The notes under the pieces were generated by a model. It made no database searches and was not told the DNA's origin. It was given only the letters and a program-made list of their open reading frames with translations. This document shows positions 45,862-54,665 of a DNA stretch of 64,000 nt, in pieces. The stretch lies in assembly GCA_015680905.1 (NCBI GenBank), contig CM027380.1, forward strand, positions 14,216,001-14,280,000. Direction: 5' to 3'. The translations under genes and the position numbers were made by a program. Source of the DNA: Coptis chinensis (Eukaryota > Streptophyta > Magnoliopsida > Ranunculales > Ranunculaceae). The first letter of the stretch is position 1. The number at the start of each line of letters is the position of its first letter.

Positions 45862-46368
45862 CATAATTAAAATAGAACTCCGCTCCTTCAAAGATTTGAC
45901 TGCCAAAACTTGGGGATCTTCGGGAGTGTCTCATAATTCATGGAGAATAGCACTTTTGATAGATACATAGTTATATACTTGAAGCAACTTTAGAAGAAAT
46001 AATACACCTAACTCTCTTTCTATACGTTTTGTGTGCGAGATGCTTGAAACTTTTGAAATTACATCGAGTTTTGGGTGGATTTGTACTTACACACATCTCC
46101 TTTACAAAAAGCTTAGCATCCATAATTATAATAGAATTCCACGCCTTCCAAGAAATTACTGCCAAAATTTGGGGATCTTCGGGAGTGTCTCATAATTCAT
46201 GGAGAAGAGCACTTTTGATAGATACATAGTTATATACTTGAAGCAACTTCAAAAGAAATAATACACCTAACTCTCTCTATACGTTTTGTGTGTGAGATGT
46301 TTAAAACTTTTGAAATTACATCGAGTTTTGGGTGGATATGTACTTAACACACATCTCCTTACAAAACA
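45862..46368. repeat. 259-bp tandem duplication
   Basis: Two copies, offset by 259 bp, share ggggatcttcgggagtgtct (45912 and 46171), gatagatacatagttatata and acatcgagttttgggtgga. Divergence is a few percent by eye, with small indels. The function is unknown. Confidence 0.9.
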
Positions 46369-47270
46369 CATTTATGTTGTTTTCTTTTTGCTAGAAGGGG
46401 CAAGTCATTAGGGTCTTTGTGATCTAAAGATCAGAGTGTGGAGAATTTGTTTTGGCCCTTCGATTTTCAAGAGACTTAATTTCTTTTTTGATCAGCAGAC
46501 AACTTCAACTTTAAGTTGACAAATATATACCAATAAAGGTTGAGAGACTCTGATCGAATTATACAGAGAACAAACTCTATTCTTGTTTTTATTCAACACA
46601 TAAAAAGAGTGAGTGAGACCCTAAATGTCACACCCCATCTAAAATTTATGAAGGCAAAAGCCTGAGATATACTTTATCTTTTTCCTACGCTAACCCTAAA
46701 CCCAACTCAATTTTTAAAAAAATCAGGGGAAAAAAATGGCATTCCCAATTGACAAACATGAAAGAATCAATCAAATAAGAATAAATAATTAAAGAAGCAA
46801 TCTTCTTACCACTTATTAATTGTTTTCTTCTTCTTCTTCTTCTTAGTGATTCAAAAATGAGAAATTGGTAGGATGAAAAACACAGACGTTAAACAATTGA
46901 TTGGGGGTTTATTTTTTCTGTTGAGAAGACAAAAAGATCTTCTTTCTGACTCTTGTTTTGATTGGGTGAAGCAGGCGGTGGAAGCTAAGGATGATGGCTC
47001 GGAGTTGAGCAGCTATGAGAACGTAGGTGTTGACTGGTGGTTGGAGGGCAAACCTAGACGGACGCCGGATAGGCTTAGGTAGCTAAAAAGGACAGATGGG
47101 GAATGGGGTGAGGAGAAAAAGCGTGGTGCACGGCTAGCTCGCCCACACCTATATGTGTTGGTGGCTCAAGCTACATCGACTAAGTCGGGCACGCTCTCTT
47201 AAAGGTGTTTAGATGGGTGGCCGATCGTTCGATACCACTCACTTGAGGCATTTTAGGCAGATATATGGAT
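46369..47270. other. Unassigned region with a TTC microsatellite and a 69-codon ORF
   Basis: A (TTC)n tract lies at about 46826-46845. The plus frame 46873-47082 follows (69 aa, MKNTDVKQLIGGLFFLLRRQ at its start, DDGSELSSYENVGVDWWL later). It has normal-looking composition but no family I recognise, so it is not called as a gene. Confidence 0.35.
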
Positions 47271-47540
47271 AATAAACTTTAAGGCCGATATGATATGATA
47301 TAGAAAAATTATTTGGAGCCCGATATCATTTAATTGCTTAGAACTGAGCCAATATAGAAAAATCACTTGGGGCTAAAACAAATATACCACTTGTGATCGA
47401 TATACACAAATAACTTAGGGGAGACTATAAAATAGCCGACATATACTTGATCACTTGGGGGCGATATTTAATACCGATATCCGATATTAAATTAATCATT
47501 TGGAGCCAATATATAAAACAAGAAATAAACCAAAAGGCCC
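47271..47540. repeat. Degenerate short repeats of the ccgatat...atcacttgggg type
   Basis: About six irregular units containing ccgatat or gccaatat followed by atcacttgggg. They match isolated copies at 40530-40590 and 48190-48250, tying these segments to one interrupted element. Confidence 0.6.
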
Positions 47541-47708
47541 AATTTCCAATTTTAATCATAGTCTAGGACAATTGGGTTTTGAAACCATTGATAATGACTT
47601 TTTTTGGCTTATAATTACTAGAAAAACCAGATTTCACGTTTTAATTATTAATAAGGACATACTTGATTTTTTTTATTTTTTATTCTTTCCAATTTTACCT
47701 TCTATGTT

Positions 47709-47975
47709 TGGTATGCACTGACGTCTATCCATACTTCGCATACCAAGAAGTGGTATGCATTGACACTTGTGCATACAATTTTCTTTGTGATGTTTGGTAT
47801 ACACTAACGTCTGTGCATACCTCGCATACCAAGAGGTAGTATGCACTGATACTTGTATATACCATTTTTTTTGTGATGTTTGGTATGCACTGACATTTGT
47901 GCATATCTTGCATACCAAGAGGTAATATGCACTGACACTTGTGCATAACATTTTCTTTGTGATGTTTGGTATATC
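47709..47975. repeat. 86-bp tandem array, three full units plus the start of a fourth
   Basis: Units start tggtatRcac at 47709, 47795, 47881 and 47967, exactly 86 bp apart. Each holds an inverted pair ggtatgc/gcatacc and the block tttctttgtgatgt. On the minus strand no stop occurs in any of the three frames across the array. Because 86 is not a multiple of three, the same peptide recurs in rotating frames. Confidence 0.95.
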
Positions 47976-48309
47976 GACGACGCGTACCATAAGGTAGCAT
48001 ACCTATTAAGGTGGTATACTAAGGTGGTATGGGTATTATTGTCTTTTTCGGACAAAAGTCAACTATTGTCCTTGAGAGTGTTTTTGAAATGCAGGTGAAT
48101 TTTTTAGTTCATTATTTCGGAATTTTGTCATTTTTAGTTTTGTCTCAAAACTATAAATTTCAATTGAGGTAGATGTTGAAAAATCATATATAGAAGAAAC
48201 ACTTGGGGCGCCAAGTCAATTACGATATAAAGTAATCACTTGAAGCCGACTTTATTTTTATTTAGCTCAATTTGGATACAAAAATTTTTCATCATATTTG
48301 AAAATTTGT

Positions 48310-48500
48310 GTTATAAAAAACCAACCTCAGATTCAAAATTCTCAAATATCAAAATTAGAGTTCGAATTCAAAATTTTCAAATACCAAAATTCTATTTCGA
48401 GTTCAAAAATTTAAAATTACAAAATTCTACTTCTAATTCAAAAAATTCCTTTTATCAAATTTCTAATTCAGATTCAAAAATTTCAATTTCCAATAACCAT
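48310..48500. repeat. Degenerate tandem repeats, roughly 40-45 bp
   Basis: Repeating ttcaaaattNtcaaatancaaaattc-type units, strongly diverged. Confidence 0.6.
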
Positions 48501-48518
48501 TTAAAAAAAAATGAAATT

Positions 48519-48712
48519 GAGTTGTGGAGAATTCTTATGAGTGCTCTACGCATCGTCTCCTCTACTAAGCAAGAGCAATATATGGCCAAAGGCAAAATTT
48601 TAATTCGATTTAAATTTTTTTGAGTTGTGGAGAATCCTTGTGAGTGCTCTACGTGGCATCTCCTCTGCTAATCAAGAGCGATGTATGGCCATAGACAAAA
48701 TCCTAGCTTAGA
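48519..48712. repeat. Direct repeat of about 85 bp, offset about 103 bp
   Basis: gagttgtggagaatNcttRtg starts at about 48521 and 48622. Both copies continue through gagtgctctacg and atatggcc/gtatggcc. Confidence 0.8.
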
Positions 48713-48717
48713 AACTT

Positions 48718-48902
48718 ACAAAAGTCCTACTTCGGATTTCAAAAAATTCATTTACAAAAGTCCAACTTCGGATTTTGAAAAATTTACTTACAAAAATTAT
48801 ATTTCATATTTCAAAAATTTACTTGCAAAAATCCTACTTCGGATTTCGAAAATTTTACTTGTAGAAATCCTACTTTGGATTTCAAAAAATTCACTTACAA
48901 AA
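48718..48902. repeat. Tandem repeat of about 37 bp, five copies
   Basis: Units of the form tacaaaaRtccYacttcgga followed by tttcaaaaaattcac, with moderate divergence. Followed to about 49020 by scattered ggatgaatagtatg-like motifs. Confidence 0.8.
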
Positions 48903-49352
48903 CCCTCGTATAAGATGAACAACGTCATTATTGGATGAACAGTGTCGGATGAATAGTATGTGATGAACAATATTAGATGAATAGTATGGAATGAAAAATA
49001 CCAATGTACAATATCGGATGAATATTATTTGGAATCAAATTTCTATTTAAAAAATAAAAATAAAAAACGAATTTCAAGTTTGTTTTATATGAAATTTGAA
49101 AATTTCAAAATGAATGATGTGGTGGCCAAATATCGTACATACCGATATTTTTTATTATTTCACTAATTTCTAATATAATATCGGCAAGAGTGACCTTCTA
49201 TTATTTATAGGACAATAATAAACACGTGGTATAAAAATATTGGATGAAACTCATGTGGAGCAGGTATAAAAGGAGAAAACGTGAAAGAGAAAAAGACAAA
49301 TCACATTCATCAATAAAACTAGATTGAAGAAGACTTATTCTTGTATCTCACA

Positions 49353-50398
49353 ATAGAGACCTCCTCACAATATTCATGCTTGGAAATTAAATGGTGCATG
49401 TGTTGAGTACTGTCTACTTTAATTTTGCATCAACTAATAATTCTGCCTGTCTGCGGAAAGTTCGTTGATGTTAATTATTAAGAAGATGCGCGGATGTGCT
49501 TTGTAATTTGGTTTTTGGTATCACTTGCATTATAAATCTGAATCACTACTTAAGAGTTAAGACTTCATCACATAATTATCAGTCTGCGTAATAGAAACAG
49601 AGACGTTATTGTGAAATTTTTCGTTAAGTAAGAATTCACAATACAAATTTTCAACTAACAGTTCTGATCTATGCTTGAATATGTAAATTCTTAGCTGAGT
49701 TGCTCCAGTCCTGTTCCATCTTTCTTTACAAATCCGCCAATAAATGAGCTGAAGTCCATTATTTTTTTTGCAGGCATAATGTGAATATATTATATATAAT
49801 AATAAGATTACAAACTAGGGGTTAAGCACCACCCGGGTTGGATTAAGTTCCCACTTTTAAACCAAAATATAAATTCCATGAAGGTGCTAAATCCTTCATT
49901 CTATTGTCTAAACCATGTGTAATTCCAGTAAAAGTAATTCATTGTGGGGCTGTGGGCACTATCTACTCTGCTAAATATTAGATCGGTGCCAGGCCAAAAT
50001 CCAGCAGACTCCATTCCCTTTTTGTTCGTTGTAAACTAGGCGTTGTCTTTGATTACACGGGACTTTCCTTGACCGTGGGACATTATATTTTTTCAGTAAC
50101 AAAACCAATCAAAACAAATAAACACCCTAAGGAAAGACAAAAAAAGTGAGAAAAGTTGAATCTGGAAAAAATCGATATATATAGTGTGGTTGTCAATTAA
50201 CAACACTAACAGATCCTTCTACAAAGACTGGTTTTATTTAGGATTATATCTCTATCCAATAGGCATTATAAAGCTAAAACGTACAGAAAAGAAACCAAAC
50301 CAGCAAACAGTGGCATCGATCGCGGATCCTAAACAATTTGATGCCTGTGTTCCAAAATGAATATTACCGTACCAAGTATTTTGGGTAGTTTTACATCT
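49353..50398. other. 3' flank of lectin kinase 4
   Basis: No gene. The part from about 50000 to 50398 resembles 19560-19996 downstream of kinase 3 (shared agttgaatct, acagatcctt and gggtagttttacat blocks). Confidence 0.5.
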
Positions 50399-52561
50399 TT
50401 ATCTCGGTGCTGATTTCAGAAGAGATGCAGAAGCTGAAAAATTGTTAACATTTGACGAATTTATGCTGAAATTGCTACCTGAAGCTTGACTATAATTTCC
50501 TTGAGTGTCTGTAGCACTGCTAGATGATGTGTAAGAGATTTGAAGATCTTGCATGGAAGGTGTGAAATAAGTTGGTACTGACATCTTGAAAGGAAGATTT
50601 GGTAACGGAGCTTCGAAATTGAGAACACTAATTGCTTGTTTCATAGAAGGTCTGAGATTGTGATCTAAGTTAGCACACCATAATCCAACAACCATCAATC
50701 GGTGTATTTGTTCCTCGTTGAAATCCATGCATAGTTTCGTGTCAGCGGCTTCAAGAAGTCTTCCACTTCCATAAAGCACCCAGACCCAAGTTACCAATCC
50801 CACCTTACTTTCTTCCTCCTTAGGTTCCACAACTCTTCTCCCGCAAGCAATTTCCAATGCAACAACACCGAAGCTATAAACGTCTGATTCCTTTCCAGCC
50901 TTACCTGTTACAACGCATTCAGGAGCCAAATAGCCCATTGTTCCTGCTAGCATGGTTGTTTTTAACCCCAGTTGATGGTCGACAAACCTTGCCAAACCAA
51001 AGTCACCAAGTTTAGCGTTAAAACTCGAATCCAGCATGACATTGCTTGATTTAATATCCCTATGCACCACACATTGTTCCCACTCCTCGTGCAGATATAG
51101 CAGCGTCGCCGAGGCCAGGCCAAGAGCAATCTTGTACCTCAAAACCCAAGTTAACACAGTTCTGCCTCCAAAGAGATGAAAGTCAAGGCTACCATTAGGC
51201 ATGAACTCATATACAAGAAGGAAGTTCCCTCGTTCATGGCACCAACCAATCAACTGTACTAAATTTCGGTGTCTCAGTTGACTAATGATTTTCACTTCTG
51301 AAACAAACTCCTTCTTCCCCTGTCTAGACCCTCTTGATATTTTCTTAACAGCCACAGCTGCGTTCGAATCACTCAATGTACCTCTATAAACACCGCCAAA
51401 CCCTCCCTCTCCAAGCTTCCCTTCCTCGGTGAAGTTCCCTGTTGCACGGGCTAGTTCACCATAGGCGAACCTCTTAGGCCCTGTTCCCTTTTCATAGTCC
51501 TCGTCGGTGGATATGTCATTGACGTCTTCTTCATATTTCTTTTTATTACTCCTCTTCCTCCAAACAAACAATATTGAACCCAACCCAACAACCAAAGATG
51601 CACCACCAACAGCTAAGCCAATCACCAGTCTAATAGTACTCTTGTCTTCCCCTCCACCACTCCCCCTGGCACCATTCCCTGCTGCTCCTCCACCAGTAGT
51701 TCCTTCCCCTCCACCAGTCCCATTTCCTCCACCAGTCCCATTTCCTGGACTAGACAGAAATTCTGTTGAATTGAACTCCCATGAAAGAATATTGTGTAGC
51801 TGGGATTCTGCCCCAGTTGCTGCTGAGAAACCAACAGTTATCCATTCAGGTAAAATATTCTTCAGATCGACAACATGGGATAGAATTGAGCTTCCATTAA
51901 AAACAGGATTTGAATCAAAAGTCAAGTAAACACTCAAGTTTTTTGTGCTGGAGGTATAACTGACCCAAACATTAGCTGTGGAACGATTCTTCAACATTGT
52001 AGCATTCCACACAACTGTTGACCTGATTGAATTAATGTCGATACCGACATGATCAGGCCGGATATCCCATTCGTTAGGAAAAGTGTCGAACTCAACGGCA
52101 ACAAGTGGATAATTTGATGAAGAATTTCGGCTATATAAACCAAGAAGCTCACCAGAAGAACCAGGGGGGATGTCAGAACCATTGGAAGCAAGGAAGAAGG
52201 CTAAACCATCTGCACCATAATCTGGGGTAAGCATTTTGATGACAAATGAGAAGTGAGTTGTGAAGTCAGCTACTTTGCCACTAACTGAGTCCCATAGACG
52301 CACTGGCTCCGCATATACAGCTCGACCAACATTGTTAGTAGATTCTGCATCAAGTTGGTCTGTAGTGAGTTGGATGTATCCATGAGACGTCGGTGACGCA
52401 TTACCTTGAAAGATTAAGTTCTTTGGGACTGATTCAAACCTGGGATAGTTGAAGGTAGTTGCTTTCACTGAGGGAATAAAGATTAACAACATGAAGAGTT
52501 GTAACAAGGTGAAGATGGTTTTGGTAGGAGTACGGAATTTTCTTGACTTGAAGAAAGCCAT
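50399..52561 (-). CDS. L-type lectin-domain receptor kinase 4 (LecRK class IX-like), 720 aa
   Basis: The start at 52561 (MAFFKSRKFR) is chosen by comparison with kinase 3; the frame is open a further 20 codons upstream. Signal peptide about 1-34, lectin domain about 35-276 (VAVEFDTF 164-171), an enlarged Gly-rich linker (about 283-315, with repeated GNGTGGG), transmembrane about 320-344. Kinase: GEGGFGGVY (394-402), Lys406, HRD 500-502, DFG 520-522, APE 546-548. Catalytic residues are complete. Oddities: the linker is about 20 residues longer than in kinase 3, and an extra threonine (GLASATLLYLHEEW, near residue 486) sits in the helix just before the catalytic loop, where the other three kinases read GLASALLYLHEEW. 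Otherwise it is intact and probably expressed. Confidence 0.95.
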   Translation of the reverse strand: MAFFKSRKFRTPTKTIFTLLQLFMLLIFIPSVKATTFNYPRFESVPKNLIFQGNASPTSHGYIQLTTDQLDAESTNNVGRAVYAEPVRLWDSVSGKVADFTTHFSFVIKMLTPDYGADGLAFFLASNGSDIPPGSSGELLGLYSRNSSSNYPLVAVEFDTFPNEWDIRPDHVGIDINSIRSTVVWNATMLKNRSTANVWVSYTSSTKNLSVYLTFDSNPVFNGSSILSHVVDLKNILPEWITVGFSAATGAESQLHNILSWEFNSTEFLSSPGNGTGGGNGTGGGEGTTGGGAAGNGARGSGGGEDKSTIRLVIGLAVGGASLVVGLGSILFVWRKRSNKKKYEEDVNDISTDEDYEKGTGPKRFAYGELARATGNFTEEGKLGEGGFGGVYRGTLSDSNAAVAVKKISRGSRQGKKEFVSEVKIISQLRHRNLVQLIGWCHERGNFLLVYEFMPNGSLDFHLFGGRTVLTWVLRYKIALGLASATLLYLHEEWEQCVVHRDIKSSNVMLDSSFNAKLGDFGLARFVDHQLGLKTTMLAGTMGYLAPECVVTGKAGKESDVYSFGVVALEIACGRRVVEPKEEESKVGLVTWVWVLYGSGRLLEAADTKLCMDFNEEQIHRLMVVGLWCANLDHNLRPSMKQAISVLNFEAPLPNLPFKMSVPTYFTPSMQDLQISYTSSSSATDTQGNYSQASGSNFSINSSNVNNFSASASLLKSAPR

Positions 52562-52886
52562 GGTATGTGAAAGAAGGTCGACACTGGTAGATATGGAGAT
52601 CGACTTTATGGATCTATTCATAATTTCATATACACGTTTTAGGATATTTCTTTCTATTATAGCACACCACTCTTGAAAAAGTTAAACCCCTGGAAGAAGT
52701 TGAACCTCAGGAAGCTTTCATTATTTAATTTAGAGAGCAACTCTTGACAAATCGGAGGAAAAAGTCACTCTCAAGTCTCAACACTACTTTTTTTTAATGA
52801 CTCAGAAGGACCACCGGGCAGACGAAAGGTGAAGTATACCTTGACGGAGAAATAAAACGACTTGGGTAGATGAAAGGTAAGTATTA
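52562..52886. other. Upstream region of lectin kinase 4
   Basis: The first 175 bp match upstream of kinase 3. The segment from about 52720 to 52886 recurs at 53935-54090. Confidence 0.6.
52720..52886 (+). repeat. Direct repeat, copy 1 (partner at 53935-54090)
   Basis: Shares tattatttaatttagagag, aaaaagtcac, aagtctcaacac and accaccgggcaga, plus cgacttgggtagatgaaagg. Copy 1 ends exactly where the Tourist-like MITE is inserted. Confidence 0.85.
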
Positions 52887-53299
52887 TAGCATTCCCAATG
52901 GAATGCAAGCGAGAGTTTTTCACCTCCATGTAGGCTCAATTTCCCTTGTTTTCTACTGTTATGATGAAAATCAAGGTGAGACTGTCCAATTCAAATGTGA
53001 AAAAACGAGTCGGACAGAATGAAACAACTCATCTGAAGTTAAAAAAACCGAAAAAACACGCGAGACGGAAATGAAAAAAATGAAAAAAAAACCGAAAAAA
53101 TTAAAAAAAACACACACACAAGACGGAATAAAACATTCCGTCCGAAGTTCACAACTCAGCTACTTTCTCGGTAGTAACTCTCATTTTTACTACTCTCAAC
53201 TGACCGACTTTGTCACTCTTGCATTGAGCAAGGGTTTTTTCCCTAAAAACGGTGAAAATTGTCAATTTCCCTCTATAGTGACTGTGATTGGGAATGCTC
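52887..53299. mobile_element. Tourist-like (PIF/Harbinger) MITE, 413 bp
   Basis: Terminal inverted repeats TAGCATTCCCAAT (52887) and, on the minus strand from 53299, GAGCATTCCCAAT. They are flanked by TTA at 52884-52886 and 53300-53302, the 3-bp target preference of PIF/Harbinger elements. The interior is non-coding with A-rich tracts and CA repeats. The partner direct repeat at 53935-54090 lacks this insert, supporting mobility. Confidence 0.75.
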
Positions 53300-53302
53300 T
53301 TA

Positions 53303-53892
53303 GTAATGCTTAGTTTGCTTCTGGCCTAATCATAATACGCCACGCACAAGTAAATTCAAACAAGACAAAAAGTCAAGCAAAACTGTATACTCTTCTCAAT
53401 TTCTATTTTTCCTATTTTGCCCTGTCTTTCTTCCACCTCAAAACCCACCGATCCACCACCACCACCACCCATTTCCTATTCCAAAATGTTTAACAAAACC
53501 AGAAAAAGAAACAACCCCAATTTCCAAACCTATACTCATTTTTTGTATTAAAATATTTTTTTTTTCATATCAATGGGTTGTGTTCAAAAACTCAAAATTG
53601 TAAAAGCCCAAATTTGTTTTCTATGTTTTAAAAATTGATGCTAGTTGATGGACAATACTTGATAGTGATTGGAAAATTTGTACTTGCTTCAATTAATTGG
53701 ATTGGATAATTGGAGAGAGTTGTAGGAAATGGGTGGTGCAAGATTGGTGGGTTTTGAGGTGAAGGTTGAAGAATGGGGCATAATAGAAAATATATAATTG
53801 AAAACAAGACTCATATTTGGTTGACTTTTTGTGTTTGTTGAATATATACGTGGTGTGTTCTGATTGGGCTAGAAGCAAACTACGCATTACAA
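53303..53892. repeat. Inverted repeat with arms of about 190 bp (fold-back element)
   Basis: The left arm starts gtaatgcttagtttgcttct at 53304. The right arm, read on the minus strand from about 53891, starts gtaatgcgtagtttgcttct. Symmetry continues inward through ctcaaaacccacc and caccacccatttcct. No matching target duplication was found at the ends. Confidence 0.8.
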
Positions 53893-53934
53893 AGATTGTA
53901 GCAAAAATGAGCCCCTATGGAAGGCTCAAAGCTT

Positions 53935-54090
53935 TTATTATTTAATTTAGAGAGTAACACTTGACGAAAAAGTCACAAGTCTCAACACCACTCATTTTTT
54001 TTAATGACTAACCAGGACCACCGGGCAGATGAAAGGTCAAGTATACTATTGATGCGAAATAAAAAACGACTTGGGTAGATGAAAGGTCAA
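53935..54090 (+). repeat. Direct repeat, copy 2 (partner at 52720-52886)
   Basis: Same blocks as copy 1 but without the MITE. The final unit gacttgggtagatgaaaggt is itself preceded by a partial copy. Confidence 0.85.
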
Positions 54091-54152
54091 GTATACCCCT
54101 GATGTGAAATAATAAACAGCCATGCCCAATCGAAATGACCCGGTGTATATAG

Positions 54153-54550
54153 TATGAACAATCAATGTTCATACCTATTTGAGTTATGATCAATCATTGT
54201 TTATACATCAACATAATGTATGATCAGTAAGAACACATACTGGAGTATGAACAATCATTGTTCATATCTATTTGGGGTATGAACAATCATTGTTTATACT
54301 TCAACACGAATTATGAACAATCAATAATGTTCATACCTCAACAAGAACTATGAACAATCACTATTCGTATGAACAATACCTGGGGTATGAGCAATCACTA
54401 TTCATACCTCAACATGAGCAATGAACAATCATTATTCATGCCTCAACATAATGTATGATTAGTAAAAACACCTACTGGAGTATGAACAATCATTGTTCAT
54501 ACATCAATATAATGTATGAGGTATATTCACCTATTTGGGTATGAACAATT
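54153..54550. repeat. Array of about ten palindromic units (tatgaacaat/attgttcata)
   Basis: Each unit is a 21-bp dyad: TATGAACAAT, a central C, and the reverse complement of the first half. It is perfect at 54246-54266 and again near 54480-54500, and near-perfect in most others. Spacers of about 10-40 bp contain acctatttgggg, cctcaacataatg or cctggggta. It lies just inside the host side of a Helitron end. Confidence 0.9.
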
Positions 54551-54632
54551 ACTAAATTTCTCTGCTTTATAAATATAACACAGAGGGGGTGAAACTGGTA
54601 TTAAAAAAAAAATCTATGTTTTATATCTATAA

Positions 54633-54665
54633 CTAGGTGTAACCCATGCCTTCGGCATGGAATGC
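54633..54665 (-). mobile_element. Helitron 3' terminus with hairpin
   Basis: The minus strand reads CCATGCC-GAA-GGCATGG (perfect stem), then GTTACAC, then CTAG ending at 54633, followed by host T at 54632. This fits the plant Helitron 3' signature. The element would extend to the right; its 5' end was not found before the Athila LTR at 56217. Confidence 0.7.

Larger units (their letters stand above)
38481..49352 (+). mobile_element. Tentative old LTR retroelement, pair of LTR-like ends with nested insertions
   Basis: A left LTR-like block (38481 to about 38965) and a right block (49118-49352) share the start tgtggtggYcaaatatc and the segments attatttcactaatttNta, aataatRgacac and catcaataaaactNNattga. 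The ends are CTGACA and CTCACA. The right copy lacks about 230 internal bp. TTGGTGTCGTCCG at about 38978-38990, after a short duplication, resembles a gypsy primer-binding site. A motif like ccgatataaagtcaatcacttgg recurs at 40530-40590, 47275-47530 and 48190-48250, on both sides of the nested insertions. Flanking 5-mers (atatt, ataga) do not match and no pol gene remains, so this pairing is uncertain. Confidence 0.45.

Noticed and set aside
46873-47082. 69-codon plus-strand ORF after the TTC microsatellite
   Set aside because: Reasonable composition but no recognisable family, no neighbouring exons and a location in transposon-rich DNA. Not enough to call a gene.
47673-48055. Three overlapping minus-strand ORFs of 83-105 codons
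   Set aside because: They are translations of one 86-bp repeat in rotating frames. Kept as a repeat, not as genes.
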